From: Deltaproteobacteria bacterium | GTDB lineage: Bacteria > Desulfobacterota_B > Binatia > UBA9968 | Direction: 5' to 3' | DNA length: 14,921 nucleotides | Assembly: GCA_016193385.1 (NCBI GenBank) | Contig: JACPSF010000084.1 | Location: forward strand, 1 to 14,921 | The notes under the pieces: generated by a model | Told to the model about the DNA's origin: nothing | Database searches by the model: none | Seen by the model: the letters and a program-made list of their open reading frames with translations, nothing else | Translations under genes and position numbers: made by a program | In this document: in pieces, positions 1 to 7,137 of the stretch | How positions within the stretch are numbered: position 1 is the stretch's first letter | Layout: every line of letters starts with the position of its first letter

Positions 1-253
1 CGCCGCCCTGGGGGAAAAGGCGGCCATCTTGCTTCGCGGCAATGGCCAGGTGACGGTGGGAAGGACGATTCCCGAAACGGTGGTGATGGCGATCTATCTG
101 GAGGAGGCCGCCGACATGCTCCACGGGGCGCTCCAGATCGGCTCTCCGATCTTTCTCTCGCCCGAGGAGTCGGCCTCCCGAAAGACGGAAACCCTTCCCC
201 CAGTCGATCTGGAGCGGGCCTGGAACTACTATAAAAATAAGCTCAAGGTGTAA
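1..253 (+). CDS. Class II aldolase/adducin-family protein, C-terminal part (gene cut by window edge)
   Basis: The reading frame is open from base 2 to the TAA at 251-253, giving about 83 residues with no start in the window. The run GRTIPETVVMAIYLEEAA resembles the last helices of class II (zinc) aldolases of the fuculose-phosphate aldolase / adducin-head family, where a GHG/GNG turn is followed by a helix ending in YLEE. LSPEE and RAWNYY near the end also fit that family. The zinc-binding histidines lie in the missing part, so the substrate cannot be named. Family members cleave sugar phosphates or related hydroxy-acids in the cytoplasm. The gene converges with the phosphate transporter, only 5 bases apart and with no visible terminator between. 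The TTG at 29 is an internal codon, not a start. Confidence 0.72.
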   Translation, partial: AALGEKAAILLRGNGQVTVGRTIPETVVMAIYLEEAADMLHGALQIGSPIFLSPEESASRKTETLPPVDLERAWNYYKNKLKV

Positions 254-258
254 CCAAG

Positions 259-1251
259 TCAGGACAAAAAGGAAACGACCCGCGCGACAAGGTAGGCGAT
301 AAGGCCGCAAACAGGAAAAGTCAGTATCCAAGCCGTTACGATCTCTCCCGCAACCCCCCAACGGACTGCCGAAAGTCTGCGGTGCGATCCGACACCCATA
401 ATCGCCGTGTTGATCGTGTGCGTCGTGCTCAACGGGACACCCAGTCGGGTGGCGGCTTCGATCACCAACGCGGCGGAGGTCTCGGCCGCGAAACCGTGCA
501 CGGGTTCCAATTTGGTGAGCCTGAGCCCCATGGTTCTGATGATCCGCCAACCGCCGCAGGCCGTTCCAACCCCCATGACAATCCCGCAGAGAAAGATTAC
601 CCACAACGGCACGCGAAATTCAGGCAGAATTCCCGCCAGCACCAAAGCCAAGGTAAAAACGCCGATAAACTTCTGCCCGTCATTGCTTCCATGGCTAAAC
701 GCCATGAACGCGGCGGAACAAACTTGCAGTCGACTGAACAAGATGCGCACGGTCCCCGGCCGGCTGTTGAAGAAGATCCGGTAGATCGCAAGCATGATGA
801 CCATCCCGCCGAGAAATCCGAGAAAGGTGGAGAAGACAAGGCCGATCAGAACCTTTTTCCAGCCCTCCCAGAGAAGCACGTGGGGACCGGCAGTGGCCAG
901 GCCCGCACCGGCCAGCCCCGCAACCAGCGCATGGCTCTCGCTTGTAGGCAGGCCATAATACCACGCCGCCGTGCTCCAAAAAATAATTCCCACCATCGCG
1001 GCGCCGATCGTGACCGGATTGACGATCGAAGAATCGACGATCCCTTTGCCGATGGTCGCGGCGACCGCGGTCCCTGACATCGCCCCGAGAATGTTCAGGA
1101 CCGTGGCCATAAGCAGGGCTTGATAAGGTGGGAGGACCCGGGTCGAGACCACCGTAGCGATCGCGTTCGGCGCGTCCGTCCAGCCATTAACAAACTCAGC
1201 GGTGAGGATGAGCAGCAGGACAGGTCCTATCGACCAGATCTGTTCAGCCAT
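259..1251 (-). CDS. PiT-family inorganic phosphate transporter
   Basis: 330 residues, strongly hydrophobic throughout, with the two inverted halves typical of PiT (PF01384) permeases, which take up phosphate or metal-phosphate with protons or sodium across the inner membrane. The N-terminal half carries the signature NGWTDAPNAIATV (residues 22-34) and the C-terminal half the matching SHGSNDGQKF (186-195). The paired loops PTSESH (102-107) and PLSTTH (273-278) show the internal duplication. About ten membrane helices can be drawn. The length is short compared with E. coli PitA (about 500) but normal for the compact bacterial forms. It starts at ATG 1251 with only a weak ribosome site. It lies 33 bases downstream of the copper protein on the same strand, so it may be the last gene of the respiratory operon, although a link to respiration is not obvious. 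Confidence 0.93.
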   Translation of the reverse strand: MAEQIWSIGPVLLLILTAEFVNGWTDAPNAIATVVSTRVLPPYQALLMATVLNILGAMSGTAVAATIGKGIVDSSIVNPVTIGAAMVGIIFWSTAAWYYGLPTSESHALVAGLAGAGLATAGPHVLLWEGWKKVLIGLVFSTFLGFLGGMVIMLAIYRIFFNSRPGTVRILFSRLQVCSAAFMAFSHGSNDGQKFIGVFTLALVLAGILPEFRVPLWVIFLCGIVMGVGTACGGWRIIRTMGLRLTKLEPVHGFAAETSAALVIEAATRLGVPLSTTHTINTAIMGVGSHRRLSAVRWGVAGEIVTAWILTFPVCGLIAYLVARVVSFLS

Positions 1252-1284
1252 CTAAACCCGGGGCGGTTGATGAAGGAGACCGGC

Positions 1285-2001
1285 CTACTTCTTGGCGACC
1301 TCGAAGGTCACCTTCACCTCTTCCTTTGCCTTCACCGTAACCTTCTGGGTCACCTTGCCCAGGGTCTCGTGCCAAACCTCCACATTGTAGGTGCCCGGAG
1401 GCACATCGGTGAGCTTAAAACTGCCGCTATTATCGGTCACGCCAACGTAGGGATTGTCCGCCACGAAAAACCAGCCGCTCATCCAGCCATGGACATCGCA
1501 CTTAACGTTGACGACCTCAGGCTTATCGAGTTTTACGGTGACCGTCTTCTTAAATTTTGGCTGTGCCACGTTAAACGGGCTGTTCGCCTTGCTGTAGCTG
1601 TGGACGTTGTGGAGGATCCCGTCCGGGTTGAGAATGTCCACGGAAGAGCCGGCTACAAAGGCCAGGACATGCGGATGGTATTCACAACCGTTCAGGTCCA
1701 GCGTGACCTTCTGCGGCTCCATCTTTTTACCCTTTTTGATGTCGGTGATCGAGACCACGGCGTTGACCAGATTCCCACCGGAGACGATCAGGCTGGGATC
1801 GTTCTTGGTGCTTTTCCCGCAGACCTCCTTGTCCTTCGTGACCTCCAGCTTCTTTGGCGCCGGCGCCGCCCCTTTAAACTTGACCACGCCTGAAATGGTC
1901 CCGCCGTCGCTCACCGCCCCACCTTCATAGGCCAGCAAACTTGACAGAGGAACAACCAGCAAGACCGTAACTAAGAACGTTGACAGAATGCTCCTTTTCA
2001 T
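1285..2001 (-). CDS. Exported cupredoxin-like copper protein with C-terminal carboxypeptidase-regulatory-like fold
   Basis: 238 residues. The start is secure: ATG at 2001 follows AAGGAGG (2006-2012 on the opposite strand). Residues 1-24 form a Sec signal peptide (Lys-Arg, hydrophobic core, cleavage near LLA-YE). Residues 95-185 have type 1 copper-site character: His131 and His134 in NPDGILHNVH and the loop CDVHGWM with Cys168, His171 and Met174. This resembles plastocyanin-like methylamine-utilisation-type proteins. Residues 185-236 (TDNSGSFKLTDVPPGTYNVEVWHE) look like a transthyretin/CarboxypepD regulatory-like beta sandwich. A role as a periplasmic one-electron carrier is likely, and the position directly after the octaheme cytochrome suggests, by inference, that it accepts electrons from the quinol-oxidising complex. 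Cys61 and Cys106 could form a disulfide. The copper-site call rests on spacing only; the His-to-Cys distance and the x2 gap before Met differ from plastocyanin. Confidence 0.85.
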   Translation of the reverse strand: MKRSILSTFLVTVLLVVPLSSLLAYEGGAVSDGGTISGVVKFKGAAPAPKKLEVTKDKEVCGKSTKNDPSLIVSGGNLVNAVVSITDIKKGKKMEPQKVTLDLNGCEYHPHVLAFVAGSSVDILNPDGILHNVHSYSKANSPFNVAQPKFKKTVTVKLDKPEVVNVKCDVHGWMSGWFFVADNPYVGVTDNSGSFKLTDVPPGTYNVEVWHETLGKVTQKVTVKAKEEVKVTFEVAKK

Positions 2002-2005
2002 AAAA

Positions 2006-2012
2006 CCTCCTT
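2006..2012 (-). promoter_or_regulatory. Strong ribosome binding site of the cupredoxin gene
   Basis: AAGGAGG followed by TTTT and ATG is a near-perfect Shine-Dalgarno site. It stands out against the weaker sites of neighbouring genes and suggests high translation of the copper protein from a shared message. Confidence 0.8.
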
Positions 2013-2050
2013 ATTGCCTCATCCAATAGACGTACAGCACACTAATCCAT

Positions 2051-4705
2051 TCAGCGCGATGCGGCAACCGCAGGGCCCTTTCTTCCAAGCATCACGATAT
2101 AGTTTCTCAGCGCCTCGATCTGTTTGTCGTCTTTGCCGCCAAGGACGTTATCCGGCCCGCCGGGGTAGAACGAAGGCATTTTCGTGCCGGGCTGAACTTT
2201 TTGCGGATCCTGGAGCCACTTGATAATCCATTCCGGGTTGAGGCGGTCTTTCGCCAAGTTGAGATCCGGGGCCCAACCCTCAGGAGGCCCCTCCGGCTTT
2301 CTCTCCCCCTGCTGATGGCAGCTGAAACAGTTAAAGAAATCTTTAGAAACCAGGATGCGGGCCGCGTCCAGATGCTCCTTGGAAACCTTCCGCTCATCAA
2401 AATAGGCGTAGGGGATCTCGACCTTAGACAGGCCGTTGAAGTAAGCGACCAGTCGATTAGCCTCCTCATCGGTGAATCCGAAAGTAGGCATCCGCAAGTT
2501 CAGCCATGGGCGAATCGGGATGGGCCGCTTCAAAAATCCGAACAGCCAGCCGGACTGGACCTTCTCGCCCTCGCCGTTGAGCGGGGGTGGAGCGAGCGCC
2601 GGGTTCTCGTAGTATTTGCCGATAAACCCGCCCCGTTTCTCGATCTCATGACACCCGATGCAGTTGTATTGATGCATGAGGCGCCGGCCATCGACCACCT
2701 GGACTGCCCTTTGACTCTGGTCCGCGCGGTAGCGGGAAGGCACCTTTCTCTCGCGGAACCCAGCGAGCAGGATACGTAGTGCCCTGATATCATCGTCCGT
2801 CAGGTTAAACTGCGGCATCACCTGCTCCACCCGCGGTGTAGCGTAGATGCGCGGTTCCTTGAGCTTATTGGTGGTCCAATCATCCCAGGTTACGGGGATA
2901 TCCGTGCGGTTGCCGAAAAATAGCTCTTCGAGGGTCTTGGACCCAAAGGTGGTAAGCTCCACGCCGATGCGGGATTCCTTTTCCATCCCAGGGATGTCAT
3001 GGCAGCCGAAGCATCCGTATTTGCGCACCAAGGACTCTCCCCTCTTAATGTTCTTCGCGTCCTGGAGCTGTTTTTCTAGAGAAGGCTTCCCATCCCCGGG
3101 CTTCCCCAGCGCCATCAGGTAGGCGGTCACAGACACGGCTTCGTCATCCGCCAGGCGCAGGCTGGGCATCCGGGTCTCGGGCGAGAAACTGCGGGGATTC
3201 TTTAGCCAGTGGTAAGTCCAGCGCGGTCCGACCTTCTCGGCGATATTTTTTAGATTGGGGATAAGTTCCTTCTCTTTTCCCAGAACGGTCGAAACCTCTC
3301 CTTCCGCAAAACCGTGACAACCCTTGCACCCAATCGATTCCACGAGCTCCTTGCCTTTCGCGACCAGGTTCTTATCACCCTCGCGGAAGCTGGCGGGCAG
3401 GGGTTGCTCTTGGAGCCACTTCTCTCCCTCCTCCTTGGATATCGACCAAAGAAAGGAGGCGATCGCAACGGCTTCATCCTCTTTCAAGGAAAAGTTCGGC
3501 ATGCGCGTGCGCGGGCGAAAACTATGAGGGTTCTGAATCCAGCGAACCATCCAGTCTGGATTCACCTTGGCGCTGATCCTCCTCAGGCTTGGGCCGACCT
3601 TGGGAATGTCCTCGTAGCCTCGGGCCAGGTGACAGCCTGTGCACCCCATCTGTTCAAAGATTCTCTGGCCCTCGGCCAAAAGCGGCGCATCTTCCAGGCG
3701 CTGAACATCGAGATGGCAGGAAGCGCAGCTCGATTGCACCCTGGCTCCGCGCAGCAGCGGATGCTCCCAGTAGGGAATTTCGCCATGGGCCTGGCGCACG
3801 CTGTTCACGGCCGCTCCCTGGCCTTCGTGACACGCGGCACAGCCAACCTTGTCGGGCGGATGGGCGTTATCGGCTAACAGAACCTCGCGGCGGGGATGCG
3901 TGCGAAAAGGCTGGGGCTCGTTTTCAAAGCCCGCGCGGTTGATCGCCATGTGGCAGGTCTGGCATCGATCCACCCGGGCCACGGGCTGGTCGAAGTTATT
4001 CCGGTCAAACTCATCGAGAACCATCTGATGAATCTTGGGGATCTTATAAAAAGAAATGGGTCCCGCCTTGAGCGTCGCGTTCTCCATCGCCTTGACCCAC
4101 TTGTCCCGCTCCGCCGCAAGCTTCGCGAGCTGGGTTTCCAGATCTTTGATCCCCGAGTTGATTTTCCTGATCTCTTCTTTGATCTGTTCCCTCTCCTCAC
4201 GGGCCTTCTCGAGCTGAGGATCCAGCTCGGCCTTTTCCCGGTCCAGCTCCCGAATTCTTTCCTCATAGGGCTTCGTGCTTCGTCCCTGCTGCACGGCATG
4301 ATCGTACTCGTACCAGGCCTCTTCGAGCTCGCTCTTGATGAACTTCACCTCCTGATCCAGTTCAGTGAAACGGACGTCGGCTTTGGTCTCATCACGGTGC
4401 AGGACCTTGAGTTTCTTGGCCAATTCACCCCCGTGCAGGCTAGCGCGCTCCTCCGCGAGCTTTTTGACCAACTCCTGATACGCGGGATCGGCGCGGAGCT
4501 TTTTGTCCTCTTCGTCATAGGCCTGCTTGGCCTTGCGGTAGTCAAGCTGGTAGAACTCGGCCTGGAACTTTTTCCACGGCCGCCGCGTGAAGTTGTCGTC
4601 CCAGAAAGCCCACAGGGTTAGGACGACCAGCAGAACGCTCCCGAGGAGAAAAACGCTGCCGTACGACTTCTTTTCCTCAGCCTCGTCAAAACCTCTGACC
4701 GCCAT
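2051..4705 (-). CDS. Membrane-anchored octaheme c-type cytochrome with long coiled coil
   Basis: 884 residues from ATG 4705. One N-terminal membrane anchor (residues 16-35) is followed by a highly charged coiled coil (about 45-205) and then a periplasmic haem region. Eight CxxCH haem motifs can be counted, starting at residues 248, 289, 327, 355, 460, 565, 682 and 793. The first three are packed close together like a small multihaem module. The last five each precede an R/K/V-MP motif (Met402, Met513, Met630, Met739, Met843), the usual axial methionine of class I monohaem domains, so the protein looks like a triheme segment plus five tandem cytochrome c domains. It begins 10 bases after the 55-residue microprotein gene. 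By position it should take the place of cytochrome c1 or f, receiving electrons from the Rieske protein. A start at 4762 would add 19 residues overlapping that gene; AAAGGGA before 4705 supports the shorter form. Confidence 0.9.
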   Translation of the reverse strand: MAVRGFDEAEEKKSYGSVFLLGSVLLVVLTLWAFWDDNFTRRPWKKFQAEFYQLDYRKAKQAYDEEDKKLRADPAYQELVKKLAEERASLHGGELAKKLKVLHRDETKADVRFTELDQEVKFIKSELEEAWYEYDHAVQQGRSTKPYEERIRELDREKAELDPQLEKAREEREQIKEEIRKINSGIKDLETQLAKLAAERDKWVKAMENATLKAGPISFYKIPKIHQMVLDEFDRNNFDQPVARVDRCQTCHMAINRAGFENEPQPFRTHPRREVLLADNAHPPDKVGCAACHEGQGAAVNSVRQAHGEIPYWEHPLLRGARVQSSCASCHLDVQRLEDAPLLAEGQRIFEQMGCTGCHLARGYEDIPKVGPSLRRISAKVNPDWMVRWIQNPHSFRPRTRMPNFSLKEDEAVAIASFLWSISKEEGEKWLQEQPLPASFREGDKNLVAKGKELVESIGCKGCHGFAEGEVSTVLGKEKELIPNLKNIAEKVGPRWTYHWLKNPRSFSPETRMPSLRLADDEAVSVTAYLMALGKPGDGKPSLEKQLQDAKNIKRGESLVRKYGCFGCHDIPGMEKESRIGVELTTFGSKTLEELFFGNRTDIPVTWDDWTTNKLKEPRIYATPRVEQVMPQFNLTDDDIRALRILLAGFRERKVPSRYRADQSQRAVQVVDGRRLMHQYNCIGCHEIEKRGGFIGKYYENPALAPPPLNGEGEKVQSGWLFGFLKRPIPIRPWLNLRMPTFGFTDEEANRLVAYFNGLSKVEIPYAYFDERKVSKEHLDAARILVSKDFFNCFSCHQQGERKPEGPPEGWAPDLNLAKDRLNPEWIIKWLQDPQKVQPGTKMPSFYPGGPDNVLGGKDDKQIEALRNYIVMLGRKGPAVAASR

Positions 4706-4715
4706 GCCTGTCCCT

Positions 4716-4883
4716 TTAAGCCAGCTTTTTTTCCAGCGCGCGTCCCAGAGAAAAGACTCCAACCCCGATCAGCGTGAGCACAATCTCTTCGGCCATGGTG
4801 ATGTGCTGCACGATGCCGACGAGCAGCGCATACCCGACATCCGCGATCCCGACCGCCTGGAGAATTTTCGCCACATAGAACAT
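4716..4883 (-). CDS. Small membrane protein (55 residues) of the cytochrome b complex operon
   Basis: This short frame begins MFYVAKILQAVGIADVGYAL and ends RALEKKLA. Its ATG (4883-4881) overlaps the TGA of the subunit IV-like gene by one base (TGATG), the classic arrangement for translational coupling, and its TAA lies 10 bases before the octaheme cytochrome start. Two hydrophobic stretches (about residues 4-28 and 33-50) could form one or two membrane helices with a basic C-terminus. I do not recognise the family. The tight packing between two complex subunits argues for a real gene, perhaps a small accessory subunit like the single-helix PetG/L/M/N proteins of b6f, although no sequence likeness to those is claimed. 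No other frame across this gap is plausible. Confidence 0.7.
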   Translation of the reverse strand: MFYVAKILQAVGIADVGYALLVGIVQHITMAEEIVLTLIGVGVFSLGRALEKKLA

Positions 4884-5656
4884 CAGATGTTAAACCAGGG
4901 CGTGACCCAGACATACTTGATATTGAAGGCGAGCCGGAGAAACATCTTGGCGGGAAGGGAAAGCATCGTGACAAACAGCACGGCCGTGATAATGAAGCGG
5001 ACCATGCCCCACCGTTGCAAAAACTCCTTCCCCTTGACGCGCAAAATCCAGAGATAAAAAGCCGCGAGACTGACCACAAAGTACCCGAACACCACCACCC
5101 CGCCACAGACTGAAGACCAGAAATAGTCCCTGAACCCGAGCAGGTATGGCAGATCCACGTTGGTCAAGGCGACGACCTTATGCGGATCCCAGTGCTGCCA
5201 AGGCCAGAAAAGGTTCCATCCCGGACCGCGAAAAAAGGTCCCGATAATGATCATGCTCACCCAGAGCACATGGAATCCGAAAAAGAAGGTCAGGATCTCG
5301 TATTTCCTTTCTTTGAAGGTGTAGTAGCCGTTCCCTTTCTGGTTAGTGTCGATAAAAGGGATCATCATCAGACCCACGATGATGAGGCTGGGGAGCACCA
5401 CGCCCGCATGCCACGGGTCAAAATAGACCAGCATCTCCTGCAGGCCAAGAAAATACCATGGGGCCTTGGACGGGTTGGGGGTTCGGGTCGGATTGGCCGG
5501 CTCTTCCAGAGGGGCGTCGACTAGGAGCGACCAAAGGATGAGCACGAGCATGACGAAAATCCCAACGAGGAACTCGACGCGTACCAAATGCGGCCACGTG
5601 TGGACCTTGTCGTCCACAACGGGCGATTTTCGTTTCTCCTCAGCGATCCCGGCCAT
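4883..5656 (-). CDS. Cytochrome b C-terminal domain / subunit IV-like protein of a quinol:cytochrome c oxidoreductase
   Basis: About 257 residues with roughly five membrane helices (near 30-47, 86-102, 122-141, 184-205 and 221-240). The quinol-site loop reads SKAPWYFLGLQEML, so the PEWY motif of bc1/b6f is APWY here, as in several bacterial menaquinol-type complexes. It is followed by VYFDPWHAGVVLP, typical of the split cytochrome b C-terminal half. Photosynthetic PetD is about 160 residues with three helices, so the last two helices here are an extension. It forms the Qo-site half of the complex with the b6-like protein. A GTG at 5659 directly precedes ATG 5656; AAGGG with 4 bases spacing favours the ATG. 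The stop overlaps the next gene (TGATG). The gap to the b6-like gene is unusually long at about 155 bases. Confidence 0.9.
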   Translation of the reverse strand: MAGIAEEKRKSPVVDDKVHTWPHLVRVEFLVGIFVMLVLILWSLLVDAPLEEPANPTRTPNPSKAPWYFLGLQEMLVYFDPWHAGVVLPSLIIVGLMMIPFIDTNQKGNGYYTFKERKYEILTFFFGFHVLWVSMIIIGTFFRGPGWNLFWPWQHWDPHKVVALTNVDLPYLLGFRDYFWSSVCGGVVVFGYFVVSLAAFYLWILRVKGKEFLQRWGMVRFIITAVLFVTMLSLPAKMFLRLAFNIKYVWVTPWFNI

Positions 5657-5693
5657 CACACACCCTTCGAAGTTGTCCGTTGGCCGTTCAAGA

Positions 5694-5712
5694 CGTTCAA
5701 ACAGTTTGAACG
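5694..5712. repeat. Perfect inverted repeat CGTTCAAAC-A-GTTTGAACG in the cytochrome b gap
   Basis: Two 9-base arms around a single A form a perfect palindrome. The surrounding 5683-5810 is rich in GTTCAA/TTGAAC and GTTCGAAC words (for example 5770-5777), so the whole gap between the two cytochrome b genes looks like a cluster of short inverted repeats rather than spacer. I see no coding frame in it. Confidence 0.75.
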
Positions 5713-5720
5713 GAGCGCGG

Positions 5721-5753
5721 TTCGACTTTGCTCACCGCCCTGAGCCCGTCGAA
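5721..5753. repeat. REP-like nested hairpin (TTCGAC...GTCGAA family)
   Basis: TTCGAC and GTCGAA (outer arms) enclose GCTCA-CCGCCC-TGAGC (inner hairpin). Related elements with the words CCCTGAGC and GTCGAAGGG are scattered between genes in many bacterial genomes and often give false peptides. A reversed, degenerate copy lies at 9852-9887. Inside an operon it may act on mRNA stability or be a processing site. Confidence 0.7.
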
Positions 5754-5814
5754 GGGAAGCGGTTGAACGGTTCGAACTTTTTGACATTTTGACCCCTTAA
5801 CCTTTGAACCTGTC

Positions 5815-6588
5815 TTAGAGCGGCGGTCCCGAGAAACTGTCTCTGCGAATGCGCCAGAAGTGAATCGCCATCAAAAGACTCGCAATCATCGGGATGAAGA
5901 TGCAATGGAGGATATAGAACCGCAATAAGGTGTGAGGTCCGATTTCACCGCCCCCGAAGAGAAACGCCCGCGCATCGTAGATCGGGTTGGCGCCGACCAG
6001 GTCGGCAAAGGGCCCTTCGTGTCCCAAGAGTGGAGTTGCCCGCGCCATGTTGGAGCCCACCGTCACCGCCCAGATAGAGAGCTGATCCCACGGGAGCAGG
6101 TAACCCGTGAAACTCAAGAGGAGGGTCAGAACCAGCAGGAGCACTCCGACGATCCAGTTAAACTCGCGGGGCGGTTTGTAGGACCCCGTGAGAAAGACCC
6201 GAAACATGTGGAGCCAGACAAAAACCACCATAGTATGGGCCGCCCAGCGGTGCATGTTGCGCATCAGCATGCCGAAGGGCATGTCAAACTCCAGGTACTT
6301 CATGTCCGCGTACGCGTATTCCGCTACCGGGCGGTAGTAGAACATGAGATAGATGCCCGTGACCACAGTGACCAGGAACATGAGGAAGGTCAGGCCTCCC
6401 ATGCACCAGGTAAAACGCATTCGCACACCGTGCCGGCGCACTTTGGCCGGATGGAGGTGCAGCCAGATATTGGCCGTAACCATGAGGACACGGTTGCGTG
6501 GCGTATCCTCGTAGCCATGGCGAAAGATCGCCTTCCAGACCTGACTCTCCGTGATATCTCTCTTGATCTCTTCCCACTTCTTCATCAT
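5815..6588 (-). CDS. petB: Cytochrome b6-type N-terminal cytochrome b subunit
   Basis: 257 residues with four main membrane helices. Haem ligands are visible: helix B NMHRWAAH...WLH gives His113 and His127 (13 between), and helix D ILH...AIHF gives His228 and His243 (14 between). Fourteen intervening residues in helix D is the b6f/menaquinol type; bc1 proteins have 13. TGYLLPWDQLSIWAV (161-175) matches the family signature. Cys62 in FTWCMGGLT aligns by eye with the cysteine that binds haem ci in cytochrome b6 (FYCLGGIT), so a covalent extra haem is predicted. The C-terminus SGPPL also resembles b6 (SGPL). Start codons at 6588 and 6585 are both possible after GGAAAGG. It lies 12 bases downstream of the Rieske gene. 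The symbol marks the b6-like type only and does not imply photosynthesis. Confidence 0.93.
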   Translation of the reverse strand: MMKKWEEIKRDITESQVWKAIFRHGYEDTPRNRVLMVTANIWLHLHPAKVRRHGVRMRFTWCMGGLTFLMFLVTVVTGIYLMFYYRPVAEYAYADMKYLEFDMPFGMLMRNMHRWAAHTMVVFVWLHMFRVFLTGSYKPPREFNWIVGVLLLVLTLLLSFTGYLLPWDQLSIWAVTVGSNMARATPLLGHEGPFADLVGANPIYDARAFLFGGGEIGPHTLLRFYILHCIFIPMIASLLMAIHFWRIRRDSFSGPPL

Positions 6589-6600
6589 AAGCCTTTCCCC

Positions 6601-7128
6601 TCACACCTTCAGAATGCTGTCGGGGTACTGCTCGTCGGGACCGACGCCAGCTTCCATCTTGAAAACCTTGCTCTTGTCGACCACCAGTTGCCCGTCCTGA
6701 TTCACGCTGATCTTAAAACGGTCCAAGGGACGCGGCGCGGGCCCTTCGAAATTAAGCCCGTCCTTGAAAAACCCGCTCCCGTGACAGGGGCATTTGAACT
6801 TGTTCTCTGCGGCCAGCCAGCGGGGCGTGCATCCGAGATGCGTGCATTTCGCAAAGATCGCATACACGCCGCTTTCCTCGCGGACGATCCACACGCGGAA
6901 TTCCTGTTTAAATTTCTCGCTGACCTCGCCGACGGCGTAATCGGAGGCAAACCCGGCTTTGAACGTCGATGGCGGTTGAAAAAGGACGCGGGGAAAAGCG
7001 GAGCGAAGAAAGCCCAGGAGGCTGAACCCGCCAAAGATCCCAAAACAACTCCAGCCGAGGCGCGTAAAAAAATCCCTGCGTGTCCAGATGCCGCGTTTTG
7101 CTGTTTCCTTTCGCTCGTCTCTTGCCAT
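6601..7128 (-). CDS. Rieske [2Fe-2S] iron-sulfur protein of the quinol oxidoreductase
   Basis: 175 residues. The cluster ligands are in CTHLGC (Cys95, His97, Cys100) and CPCHGSGF (Cys113, His116), with Cys115 as the disulfide partner of Cys100. RRDFF at residues 17-21, followed by a hydrophobic helix (25-45), is a twin-arginine signal/anchor, as expected for a folded Rieske protein exported by Tat and left attached to the membrane. FEGPAPRPLDRFKI after the cluster is the usual proline loop. It takes the first electron from quinol at the Qo site and passes it to the c-type subunit, here probably the octaheme protein. It is second in the operon, 9 bases after the 115-residue membrane protein and 12 bases before the b6-like gene. 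Confidence 0.95.
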   Translation of the reverse strand: MARDERKETAKRGIWTRRDFFTRLGWSCFGIFGGFSLLGFLRSAFPRVLFQPPSTFKAGFASDYAVGEVSEKFKQEFRVWIVREESGVYAIFAKCTHLGCTPRWLAAENKFKCPCHGSGFFKDGLNFEGPAPRPLDRFKISVNQDGQLVVDKSKVFKMEAGVGPDEQYPDSILKV

Positions 7129-7137
7129 TGCCGTACC

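Noticed and set aside
382..1077. Open frame of 231 codons opposite the PiT gene
   Set aside because: Low-complexity, hydrophilic antisense shadow of a convincing transporter.
4706..4762. Start of the octaheme cytochrome 19 residues upstream
   Set aside because: It would overlap the coupled 55-residue gene, while ATG 4705 has its own AAAGGGA site.
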